In this document: positions 1 through 7,930 of the stretch, one piece after another | Layout of the letters: the number at the start of each line of letters is the position of its first letter | How positions within the stretch are numbered: position 1 is the stretch's first letter | Program-made: the position numbers and the translations under genes | DNA from: Planctomycetaceae bacterium | GTDB lineage: Bacteria > Planctomycetota > Planctomycetia > Pirellulales > Pirellulaceae | Assembly: GCA_018658605.1 (NCBI GenBank) | Contig: JABHUV010000219.1 | Location: forward strand, 29,822-93,821 | Reading direction: 5' to 3' | DNA length: 64,000 nucleotides | Notes under the pieces: model-generated | What the model was told of the DNA's origin: nothing | Database searches by the model: none | Seen by the model: only the letters and a program-made list of their open reading frames with translations

Positions 1-1292
1 TCCTAGCATTAGCCGAACAATTAGGTTTACTGGATTCACTGCGAGACGCCATTAAACGCTGTGTAGTTGTATCGATTGGTCCGACTACGTCTGAATGGAT
101 TCGCGACAATGGTTTAATTGTGGACCTAGAACCAGAACACTCAAAAATGGGGCAGCTCGTCGTGCATGCTGCTCAATTTTCCCATGAAACATTACAACGA
201 AAACAGAGGATTCATCATATGCTCTCCGGCCCAATGTCCGATGCCTTAGATAAAAATGCCCCCTGGTTTGACAGTTTATTTTTGAAGGCATGTCGGGGTG
301 AACCGACCGATGTAACACCAGTATGGTTAATGCGCCAAGCTGGTCGCTACATGCAAGAATACCGCGAGATTCGCAGTAAGACAACTTTTCTAGAGCTCTG
401 CAAGTCCCCAGAGTTGTGTGCTGAAATTATGGTGACCGCTGTTAACCGTTTAGGTGTCGACGCAGCTATTATATTTTCGGATCTATTGCCGATTCTTGAA
501 CCAATGGGACTCGATTTAGAATTTGCCAAGGGTGAAGGCCCAGTGATTCATAATCCCATTCGAGAAGCAGCAGACATTGATCGAGTTGTTGAATTGGAGT
601 CCGTTGAGGCGTTGGACTTTGTTATGGAAACGGTCAAGCTGACTCGTCAGGAACTACCGGCAGATATGCCATTGATTGGTTTTTCCGGCGCACCGTTTAC
701 ATTGGCCAGCTATGCGATCGAAGGTGGTTCGAGCCGCAACTATTTAAATACTAAGACAATTATGTACCGAGATCCAGGTGCTTGGAAGGAACTGATGGGA
801 CGTTTTGTGCGAGCAATCACTCGTTACCTCAATGCACAAATTGCTGCTGGTGTTCAATGCGTTCAGCTTTTTGATTCTTGGGCTGGATGCCTAGGAACCG
901 ACGACTATCGAGAATATGTTTTGCCCTACGTGCAAGAAATAATTGCTGGGTTGGTTCCAGGGATTCCAGTTATCAACTTCGCAACAGGTAATCCTGGATT
1001 GTTGCCAATGTTGGCTGAGGGTGGTAAATGCGTCGTCGGAGTGGATTGGCGGATTCGCTTGGATGATGCGTGGGATATTATAGGTCACGATCGGAGCGTC
1101 CAAGGTAATCTCGATCCATTAGTATTGCTGGCCGATGTCCCGACGATTCGCAAACGCACTGAAATGGTCTTAGCCCAAGCTAATGGTCGCAATGGTCATA
1201 TATTTAATCTTGGCCACGGCGTATTGCAACAAACGCCCGTTGATAATGTTATTGCTTTGGTTGATGCAGTGCATGAAATTAGTAGCCGGTAA
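1..1292 (+). CDS. hemE: HemD-HemE fusion (uroporphyrinogen-III synthase / uroporphyrinogen decarboxylase), 5' partial
   Basis: The reading frame is open from base 3, so the gene begins upstream of the window. Its first ~60 codons look like the C-terminal part of HemD: a VSIGPTTSEWIRDNG block followed by a VDLEPEHSKMGQLV block, which is where HemD orthologues have the conserved IGxxT turn. After a linker of ~25 residues comes a complete HemE: PVWLMRQAGRYM near base 320, the FSDLLP catalytic Asp block near 475, QLFDSWAG near 865 and NLGHGV near 1205. Taken from the ATG at 234, HemE is 352 aa, the normal family length. No stop separates the two parts, so one polypeptide would catalyse two consecutive haem steps, hydroxymethylbilane to uroporphyrinogen III to coproporphyrinogen III. 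An AGAGGA motif sits 8 bases before the ATG at 219, so HemE could also be made separately by internal initiation. The HemE call is very secure. The fusion is read directly but the HemD part is short. Confidence 0.9.
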   Translation, partial: LALAEQLGLLDSLRDAIKRCVVVSIGPTTSEWIRDNGLIVDLEPEHSKMGQLVVHAAQFSHETLQRKQRIHHMLSGPMSDALDKNAPWFDSLFLKACRGEPTDVTPVWLMRQAGRYMQEYREIRSKTTFLELCKSPELCAEIMVTAVNRLGVDAAIIFSDLLPILEPMGLDLEFAKGEGPVIHNPIREAADIDRVVELESVEALDFVMETVKLTRQELPADMPLIGFSGAPFTLASYAIEGGSSRNYLNTKTIMYRDPGAWKELMGRFVRAITRYLNAQIAAGVQCVQLFDSWAGCLGTDDYREYVLPYVQEIIAGLVPGIPVINFATGNPGLLPMLAEGGKCVVGVDWRIRLDDAWDIIGHDRSVQGNLDPLVLLADVPTIRKRTEMVLAQANGRNGHIFNLGHGVLQQTPVDNVIALVDAVHEISSR

Positions 1293-1393
1293 TGTGGGGT
1301 GCGTTTCCATCGTAAGCGGACGAATGGGATGAGCTCGTGCTACAATGATTAAAATAAGGTTGGATAGAACAACAGCAAGGATATTATATTACG

Positions 1394-2548
1394 ATGTCAG
1401 ATTCTCTTTTTGAACAACTCGAACAACAATGCACCTCTGGTGGAGTTGACGCAGTTCTGCAACACTTGATCACCAGCTTGCAACAAGACAAAAAACATCA
1501 CGAGCTGTTCGAAGCTTTAAAGATGCAAGTGCGCCACCGCGCTGGGCTCCCTTTGCTTTATGGTGAATCAGGCGACGACCTTGATCCTAAACAGCGGACA
1601 TTACTAGAAGACGGGTTGCTTGGTGCTTGTCGACAAGTTGGAACTGGATTGCTCGAGGATGGCCGTGTCTCCGAAGGTTGGATGTATATGCGCCCCGTCG
1701 GTGATGTGGCTGCTGCTCGGGAAATGATCAATCAGATTGAAGTTCAAGATGACAATATTGATGAAATGGTCGAAGTCTTGCTGCAAGAAGGAGTGGATCC
1801 AGCTCGTGGTTTTTCTGTTGTGCTGCAACATTACGGTACGTGTAATGCGATTACGACGTTCGAATCAGTGATGCCGCAAAAAGGTAAAGCGGATCAACGA
1901 GCAGTGGCTCAACTGTTGCTCAGACACGTACATCAAGAGCTGTTTACAAATGTCAAAGCGGATGTTGCAACTCGCCAAGACAGTGAACCAACAGTCACAA
2001 CACTGGCAGAACTGATCGCCGGTCAAGAAGGCATGTTCGGAGAACACTCCTATCATATTGATACAACGCATTTGGCGTCGACTACTCGGTTTAGCCGAAT
2101 ACTCGACGATGAAGAGAGTTTACGATTAGCACTGGATTTAACCCAATACGGCCAAGAGCTTCATGAACAGTTTCAGTACGAAGGTGATGAGCCATTTACG
2201 GACATCTATCGGCACCACGCTTTTTACTTTCAGGCACTCCTGGGTGAAAATCTGGACGAAGCGTTAGCTCATTTCAAAGATCGATCTGACAACGTGGATA
2301 CCAATCAATGGGGAACCGTCGGTATTGAAACGTATATCGATTTACTAGCGCGGGTTGGCAAAATTGAAGAAGCCATTGCCGTTACCATCGAGAAAATACA
2401 ACCCGGACAACGGACAATGGGTTTAGCACCTTCGTTACTCGAACTCTGTGAACGCAGTGGCAACTATTCGCCTTTGATGGACGCGTGCCGAGGATCTGAT
2501 GATGTGTTGGGATTTGCAACAGGTTTGATGCAGGCGAAAACTGAATGA
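1394..2548 (+). CDS. Conserved-looking helical protein of unknown function
   Basis: The 384-residue protein has no signal peptide, no membrane segment and no motif that I recognise. It is acidic and probably almost all alpha-helical, with helix-turn-helix spacing in the C-terminal third that resembles degenerate TPR repeats (ALLGENLDEALAHF, then ARVGKIEEAIAVTI). A histidine-rich stretch, HSYHIDTTHLAS, lies near residue 220. The ATG at 1394 has an AAGGA about 12 bases upstream, a little far. It sits 101 bases after hemE and 79 bases before pepT on the same strand, so co-transcription is possible but nothing ties its function to either. A TPR-like scaffold or a regulatory protein is the best guess. 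That it is a real gene seems very likely from its length and its ordinary composition. Confidence 0.75.
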   Translation: MSDSLFEQLEQQCTSGGVDAVLQHLITSLQQDKKHHELFEALKMQVRHRAGLPLLYGESGDDLDPKQRTLLEDGLLGACRQVGTGLLEDGRVSEGWMYMRPVGDVAAAREMINQIEVQDDNIDEMVEVLLQEGVDPARGFSVVLQHYGTCNAITTFESVMPQKGKADQRAVAQLLLRHVHQELFTNVKADVATRQDSEPTVTTLAELIAGQEGMFGEHSYHIDTTHLASTTRFSRILDDEESLRLALDLTQYGQELHEQFQYEGDEPFTDIYRHHAFYFQALLGENLDEALAHFKDRSDNVDTNQWGTVGIETYIDLLARVGKIEEAIAVTIEKIQPGQRTMGLAPSLLELCERSGNYSPLMDACRGSDDVLGFATGLMQAKTE

Positions 2549-2627
2549 TCTAGCATGATTCTGCAGGATGCTAACTGTTTGGCGAGTGATATTTATATTG
2601 ATGCAATAGCGAGAGAATAAAATACTG

Positions 2628-3896
2628 ATGGTTGAAAAAGCTGCGATTAATAGTGAACGATTGCTCAGTCGCTTTCTGCGATACGTACAGGTTAACACGA
2701 CTGCGAACGCACAAACTGATGAATATCCCAGCAGTGTCGGACAATGGGAGTTAGGCAAAATTCTGCTCGCGGAACTCAATGAGATTGGGGCGGACGATGT
2801 GCATGTAGATGCTAATGCATTGGTGTGGGCGATGATTCCCGGTAATGTTCCCAATGCGGAAACAATCGCTTGGAATGCTCATCTCGACACATCCCCTGAA
2901 ACTACGGGCGAACATGTGCAACCGCAAGTCATTGAACCTTATGGCGGAGGTGATATTGTTTTGCCTGGTGATACGTCTAAAGTAATTACAGTTGCCGAAT
3001 CTCCAGAACTTGAAAAGTTAATCGGTAAGACGATAATTACGACCGATGGGACAACACTGCTTGGTGGTGACGACAAAGCGGGTATCGCAATTATCATGGA
3101 ATCCGCTCAGTATCTTCTCGACCACCCAGAAATTCCACATGGTCCGATTCGCATATTATTTACGTGCGATGAAGAAATCGGACGCGGAATTAATCACGTT
3201 GATATCGAAAAAGTTGGAGCGGTTGCAGCTTATACACTTGATGGCGGTGGAGCGGGAGATATTGATATTGAAACGTTCTCGGCCGATGGACTTAAGATCA
3301 GGGTACAAGGCGTCAATATTCATCCGTCGATCGCCAAAAACCGTATGGTTAATGCCCTCCGTGCGGCAGGAGCATTACTCGAGCGAATGCCGATTGACCA
3401 AGCACCGGAAACAACGAGTGACCGTGTGGGATTTCTGCATCCTTATGTTGTTCAGGGCGGAGTGGCTGAAGTCGTAATCGACGTTTTATTGAGAGATTTT
3501 GATACTGAGCAATTGCAAGTTAAAGCAGATTTAGTTGCCGAAATCGCTCGGGATGTGGAACGGGACTACCCAGGTATTACGGTTAACATTGAGCACCAGA
3601 AACAATATCGCAATATGGCAGATGGCTTACCCGTAGAGCCTCGAGCGGTTGAGTTTGCGGAACAAGCTCATCGAGAATTAGAGGTGCCTGTCCGATTGAG
3701 CTCCATTCGTGGTGGTACTGATGGGTCGATGCTTACTGAAAAAGGATTGCCGACTCCGAATCTTTCCAGTGGCCAGCACATGCAACATTCGCCGTTGGAG
3801 TGGGCTTGTTTAGATGAGATGGTGTTGCAGGGCCAAGTTTTGATTCAAACGACAATGTTGTGGGCACGAAATACGGATGTAAATAACGAGGATTAG
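2628..3896 (+). CDS. pepT: Peptidase T (tripeptide aminopeptidase), M20B family
   Basis: At 422 residues it is close to the usual ~410 aa of PepT. The di-zinc site is visible in order: HLDTSPETTG near residue 85 (first His and Asp), TTLLGGDDKAG near 145 (bridging Asp), FTCDEEIGRG near 185 (catalytic Glu followed by a metal-binding Glu), LDGGGAGD near 203, and a C-terminal SSGQHMQHSPLEW near 387 with the last metal-binding His. PepT is a cytoplasmic aminopeptidase that removes the N-terminal residue of tripeptides. The enzyme probably serves general peptide recycling. It has no obvious functional partner among its neighbours. The ATG at 2628 follows a GAGAG stretch about 10 bases upstream. A second, more divergent M20 enzyme lies at 12290 and a third at 48430. 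Confidence 0.93.
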   Translation: MVEKAAINSERLLSRFLRYVQVNTTANAQTDEYPSSVGQWELGKILLAELNEIGADDVHVDANALVWAMIPGNVPNAETIAWNAHLDTSPETTGEHVQPQVIEPYGGGDIVLPGDTSKVITVAESPELEKLIGKTIITTDGTTLLGGDDKAGIAIIMESAQYLLDHPEIPHGPIRILFTCDEEIGRGINHVDIEKVGAVAAYTLDGGGAGDIDIETFSADGLKIRVQGVNIHPSIAKNRMVNALRAAGALLERMPIDQAPETTSDRVGFLHPYVVQGGVAEVVIDVLLRDFDTEQLQVKADLVAEIARDVERDYPGITVNIEHQKQYRNMADGLPVEPRAVEFAEQAHRELEVPVRLSSIRGGTDGSMLTEKGLPTPNLSSGQHMQHSPLEWACLDEMVLQGQVLIQTTMLWARNTDVNNED

Positions 3897-3986
3897 AAAT
3901 CGTTCAAAACCACCCAAAACAATGGCAGTAGGTAAGTGATTGGGTTTTTGGAATGGTTTTGATGCTCTTGGAGTGAAAAACTATCT

Positions 3987-4811
3987 ATGGATGACATCCA
4001 ATACTTTGTTTTCGATATTGAGTCGATTGCCGATGGTGCATTAATCTCGCGGTTAAGATATCCGACGGCCGATCTCGATCCAGCAACAGCAGTTGCTCAG
4101 TATCGAGAAGAATTGTTAGAAGAAAAGGGATCAGATTTTATTCCGCCCACTTATCACCTACCGATTTCGTTGGTAGTCGGCAAAGTGAACGCAGAATTTC
4201 AACTGGTGGACCTAGTAGCATTAGATGAACCAGCATGTCGCCCTGCTGAAATCACTCGCTTGTTTTGGTCTGGTTGGGAAGCATACAAGAAGCCAACATT
4301 TGTAACCTTCAATGGCCGTTCGTTTGATATTCCCGTCATGGAACTTGCTGCTTTTAGGTATGGCCTGAGTCTGAAAGAGTGGTTTGCTTGGAATGCTCGG
4401 AATTTTGACCAACCACGGTACCGGTTTAATCATCACTCGCATTTGGATTTACAAGAAGTTCTTTCTAATTTCGGCGCTGCCAGGCTCAATGGCGGATTGA
4501 ATTTAATTGCAAATCTTATTGGCAAGCCAGGGAAAATGGATGTGGCTGGGGATATGGTTCAGGATCTCTATGAACAAGGTGCGCTAACGGAAATCAATAA
4601 TTATTGTCGTTGCGATGTTTTGGACACATATTTTGTTTTCTTGCGCACTAATGTCCTGATTGGAAAATTATCGCTTGAGCGAGAACAACATTTGGTCCAG
4701 CAAACTCGCAGTTGGTTAGAATCACAAGCAACCGATAATGCGATTTTCGAGAAATATCTAAACAATTGGGGTGATTGGAAGAACCCCTGGGCTACGACTA
4801 AGGATGAATAA
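3987..4811 (+). CDS. Predicted 3'-5' exonuclease, PolB-proofreading-domain type (DEDDy)
   Basis: This 274-residue protein shows the three exonuclease motifs of the DnaQ-like superfamily in the arrangement of the stand-alone PolB-like exonuclease family. Exo I is FVFDIES with Asp10 and Glu12, Exo II is TFNGRSFDIP with Asn109 and Asp114, and Exo III is YCRCDVLDTY with Tyr206 and Asp210. A further HLDL with Asp154 lies between them, as is typical. No polymerase domain follows, so it is a free exonuclease, cytoplasmic, probably acting on DNA repair or processing intermediates. The next gene starts only 2 bases after its stop and uses an AAGGA that lies inside its last codons, so the two are translationally linked. 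Confidence 0.85.
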   Translation: MDDIQYFVFDIESIADGALISRLRYPTADLDPATAVAQYREELLEEKGSDFIPPTYHLPISLVVGKVNAEFQLVDLVALDEPACRPAEITRLFWSGWEAYKKPTFVTFNGRSFDIPVMELAAFRYGLSLKEWFAWNARNFDQPRYRFNHHSHLDLQEVLSNFGAARLNGGLNLIANLIGKPGKMDVAGDMVQDLYEQGALTEINNYCRCDVLDTYFVFLRTNVLIGKLSLEREQHLVQQTRSWLESQATDNAIFEKYLNNWGDWKNPWATTKDE

Positions 4812-4813
4812 AT

Positions 4814-5185
4814 ATGAATCATTCAGAACCTTCACAGACTGCCGGATATGAGTTAGCGGATTTTTCTCAAATCCAAGGTGTCCCTTGTCCTTGTGGTACT
4901 GCCCGCCGAGCCTTTGCTGATGTAGAGGATTTTCCAGGTACAGTGCATGTCACTGAAATATGCATTTCTGCCAAATTGCATTATCACAAACAACTCACGG
5001 AAACTTATTATTTTTTGGAATGTGATGCTGACGCCCGAATGCAATTAGATGATGAGATTATTGACGTTAAACCTGGGATGTCTATCATGATTCGCCCCGG
5101 TACACGCCATCGTGCGTTAGGGAAGATGAAGGTCTTGATTCTGGTTTTGCCAAAATTTGATGTGGCAGACGAATGGTTTGATTAA
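4814..5185 (+). CDS. Small cupin-domain protein
   Basis: A single-domain cupin of 123 aa. The first cupin motif is KLHYHKQLTETYYFLE, giving metal ligands His56, His58 and Glu63. The second motif is KPGMSIMIRPGTRHRA, giving His99. All four usual ligands are present, so it should bind a metal. An N-terminal CPCG (Cys25, Cys27) precedes the domain. The substrate cannot be told from sequence: small cupins of this kind include sugar-phosphate isomerase relatives, dioxygenases and ligand sensors. It is translationally coupled to the exonuclease gene before it (AAGGA at about 8 bases, start 2 bases after that stop). A hairpin that may end the transcript follows. Confidence 0.85.
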   Translation: MNHSEPSQTAGYELADFSQIQGVPCPCGTARRAFADVEDFPGTVHVTEICISAKLHYHKQLTETYYFLECDADARMQLDDEIIDVKPGMSIMIRPGTRHRALGKMKVLILVLPKFDVADEWFD

Positions 5186-5244
5186 GTGTTAAGTTTGATA
5201 GTCAAGTGTTTGCCCAATTTCATGCGATTACTTGTTTGACGGAC

Positions 5245-5277
5245 TCGCTATGACTTTGGTGCTATAAGGCATAGCGA
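5245..5277 (+). terminator. Possible transcription terminator after the cupin gene
   Basis: An inverted repeat pairs TCGCTATG (5245-5252) with CATAGCGA (5270-5277). Inside it, after one mismatch, CTT pairs with AAG, leaving a 9-base loop. It lies 60 bases after the cupin stop and before the long leader of the lipoprotein gene. No T-run follows, so it is a weak intrinsic terminator at best and could instead be an operator. Confidence 0.3.
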
Positions 5278-5428
5278 TTGTACTGATCGAATCATGAACT
5301 ACCTACTTTGGTGACAAAATATCCGTAATGGAACAGTGTCCGTAGACTTGAATCAACCTGCGTAGCGTCTTATCCTAGATGGTTAGGAATGCCGATTTTT
5401 ATATTGATTTCATCCTTAGGGAGCAGAG

Positions 5429-7840
5429 ATGCGACAACAGACAAAATTTCATCAGCTGAGCACAGCTAGCTTGAACCTTGTAATCGCCCTTGGCATTGGT
5501 TTGCTCGTAGGTCTTAGTGGCTGTTCTGATCCGCCAGCGGATTCGACCGAAATATTGCCCGCTGATCCCTTAGGCCTAGCACCCATCGAAGAACCGGTTG
5601 AGGATAAAGCTGAAGACTCGCTGCCGGTGGAACCCACAGCGACTCAACCAATTACAGGAACGACAGAAACATTGGTAGGCGATCCGAGTGAGCGAGAGGG
5701 TGTTGATTGGACATTTTGGCGCGGCCCTGCTTACAACGGAACATCCCCCGAAACTGGTCTGATTGATGACTGGGACCCTGCCGGTGGTGAAGGTAGTAAT
5801 GTTAGTTGGAAGCGGACGGATATTGGTGGTCGCAGTACTCCAGTCGTTATGAATGGACGGTTGTATTTGTTAACGCGAGCGGAACGAGAGACGTCCAGAG
5901 AAGGCGAGAAGATTGTATGTTTGAATGCAGTTACTGGTGAAACGATTTGGGAAAATCGTTTTAACGTGTGGTTGTCTGATGTCCCAGATACTCGTGTCGG
6001 CTGGAGTAACGTAACGGCGGATCCTGCGACAGGCAACATTTATGCTCTCGGCGTGTGCGGCTATTTCCAATGTGTTAATGGTGAAACCGGCAAGACGATT
6101 TGGTCGGTACCAATGCATGAACGATTTGGTTTATTAAGCACTTATGGTGGCCGCACCAATACACCAGTGGTCGTCGATGACATCGTTATTATTAGCTCGA
6201 TTGTGATTGGTTATGGCAACATGGCAAAGCCCGCACACAGGCTCATCGGCTTTGATAAAAAAACCGGTGAGGTCATGTGGTTCAACGGAACACGACCGTT
6301 ACCCTATGACACGAATTACAGTAGTCCAACCGTTACGGCGTTGGCTGGTCAGAAGGCACTGGTTTTTGGTTCTGGCGACGGAGCAGTTTGGGCCTTCCAG
6401 CCTCGAACCGGCCAACCAATTTGGCAATACAAGCTTTCTCGACGCGGGCTTAACGTATCACCACTTGTCATTGGCGACCAAGTATTCAGTGGACACAGCG
6501 AAGAAAATATCACGGGCACGACGATGGGCGCAGTTGTGTTAATTGATGCTGCCGGAAAAGATGATGTAACATCGTCGGGTGAAGTATGGAAACATGACGA
6601 AGTCATGATGGGCAAGTCATCACCGATCAGTATTGGCGATCGGATATATTGTTTTGATGACCGCGCAAAAATTTATATTTACGACAAAAACAGTGGCGAA
6701 CAAATTGGAGATCGCATTGCACTGGGACGAGTGATGCGTGGTAGTCCGCTGGTAGCTGACGGTAAAATATATGCGATGGGTAATTCTGGAAACTGGGCAA
6801 TTATGCAAACGGACGAAGATGTTGGCTTAGTAAAGATCGCCAACGGCCGATTGCCTGCTGGTGAAAGTATGGATGCTTCGCCCATCGTTTCTCATGGGCG
6901 GCTCTATTTGCAAACATCAGGTGGGCTGTACTGTTTAGAAGACGCATCGAAAAAATCTGCAATAGGTGTTGGTAATCCTCAGGGAGTGGAGGCGGCATTA
7001 GAAGATAAAACCGTTGCTCATTTGCAAGTTATTCCAGCTGATGCGTTGGTTAAGCCAGGTGAGCAGATTCATTATACAGTTCGCACTTACAATGCTGCCG
7101 GTCAGCTTTTGGGCGAAGCAGATGCTCCGTCATTTATCGCTGAACAGCACGGGACTTTTTCTGGTTCTACTTTTACGGCTTCGACAGATGTTGCACATGT
7201 AGCGACTAACATTACTGTTACTGCAGGAGATTTAACAGGAATAGCGAGGGTGCGAATTGTGCCCGGGTTGCCTTGGAAATTCGATTTCGAAGGATTGTCA
7301 GCTCCACCGGTTTCATGGGTGGGAGCTCGCTATCGACACATCGTCCGTAAAGTGGACGAGACTAATGTTATGGTGAAAATAACCACGATTCCAAAGGGAA
7401 CTCGAAGTCGTAGCTGGATGGGTCATTCCGATTTATCCGACTATACGATTACCGCTGACGTACAAGGTGCACGTACCAATGACAAAATGCCGGATATAGG
7501 ATTGCTTGCGCAGGGTTACGCACTGGATCTTCAAGGCGAAAATCAAAAGTTGCAAATCAGATCTTGGGTGCCTCAGCAACGCATGGCCAAAAGCGTCGAC
7601 TTCACATGGAAAGAGAATACTTGGTATACCGTTAAATTCAAGGCCGCTGTGGAAGATGGTGTCGCGGTTTTGCGGGCCAAGGTATGGGTTCGAGGAGAAG
7701 AGGAACCATCAGCGTGGTTACTCGAAGCGACTGACGATGTGCCGAATATTCAAGGTAGTCCAGGTTTATATGGGAATGCGAAAGATGCAGAATTATTCAT
7801 AGACAATATTTCTGTGACGGCGAATAGCATTGCCGAATAA
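5429..7840 (+). CDS. PQQ-like beta-propeller lipoprotein with Ig-like and jelly-roll C-terminal domains
   Basis: The 803-residue protein begins with a lipoprotein signal peptide ending in a GLSGC lipobox, lipidated Cys32. An acidic Pro/Thr linker leads to WTFWRGPAYNGTSPETG and then a propeller built from PQQ-type blades, each marked by a Gly-x-x-x-Trp strand: GETIWENRF, GKTIWSVPM, GEVMWFNGT, GQPIWQYKL, GEVWKHDEV. From about residue 525 there is an Ig-like domain (IPADALVKPGEQIHYTV), then from ~620 a lectin-like jelly roll (WKFDFEGL to AELFIDNISV) similar to the sugar-binding domains of planctomycete secreted proteins. No enzymatic residues are recognisable, and real PQQ binding is not implied by the blade signature. 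The start is well supported by AGGGAG 6 bases upstream. A second propeller lipoprotein follows 90 bases on, which suggests a functional pair, perhaps in carbohydrate recognition at the cell envelope. Confidence 0.85.
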   Translation: MRQQTKFHQLSTASLNLVIALGIGLLVGLSGCSDPPADSTEILPADPLGLAPIEEPVEDKAEDSLPVEPTATQPITGTTETLVGDPSEREGVDWTFWRGPAYNGTSPETGLIDDWDPAGGEGSNVSWKRTDIGGRSTPVVMNGRLYLLTRAERETSREGEKIVCLNAVTGETIWENRFNVWLSDVPDTRVGWSNVTADPATGNIYALGVCGYFQCVNGETGKTIWSVPMHERFGLLSTYGGRTNTPVVVDDIVIISSIVIGYGNMAKPAHRLIGFDKKTGEVMWFNGTRPLPYDTNYSSPTVTALAGQKALVFGSGDGAVWAFQPRTGQPIWQYKLSRRGLNVSPLVIGDQVFSGHSEENITGTTMGAVVLIDAAGKDDVTSSGEVWKHDEVMMGKSSPISIGDRIYCFDDRAKIYIYDKNSGEQIGDRIALGRVMRGSPLVADGKIYAMGNSGNWAIMQTDEDVGLVKIANGRLPAGESMDASPIVSHGRLYLQTSGGLYCLEDASKKSAIGVGNPQGVEAALEDKTVAHLQVIPADALVKPGEQIHYTVRTYNAAGQLLGEADAPSFIAEQHGTFSGSTFTASTDVAHVATNITVTAGDLTGIARVRIVPGLPWKFDFEGLSAPPVSWVGARYRHIVRKVDETNVMVKITTIPKGTRSRSWMGHSDLSDYTITADVQGARTNDKMPDIGLLAQGYALDLQGENQKLQIRSWVPQQRMAKSVDFTWKENTWYTVKFKAAVEDGVAVLRAKVWVRGEEEPSAWLLEATDDVPNIQGSPGLYGNAKDAELFIDNISVTANSIAE

Positions 7841-7930
7841 AAGACAAAAACGAAATGTCGGGTCTGCGTCTGCCACAGAGAGGAAGTGTGGACGACACTG
7901 CTTACACAATATGGAACGGAGAATAGAGTA

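Noticed and set aside
5186..5428. Possible small gene or RNA in the gap before the first propeller lipoprotein
   Set aside because: No frame of reasonable length with a ribosome-binding site, and no tRNA-like cloverleaf; only the 5245-5277 inverted repeat is clear.
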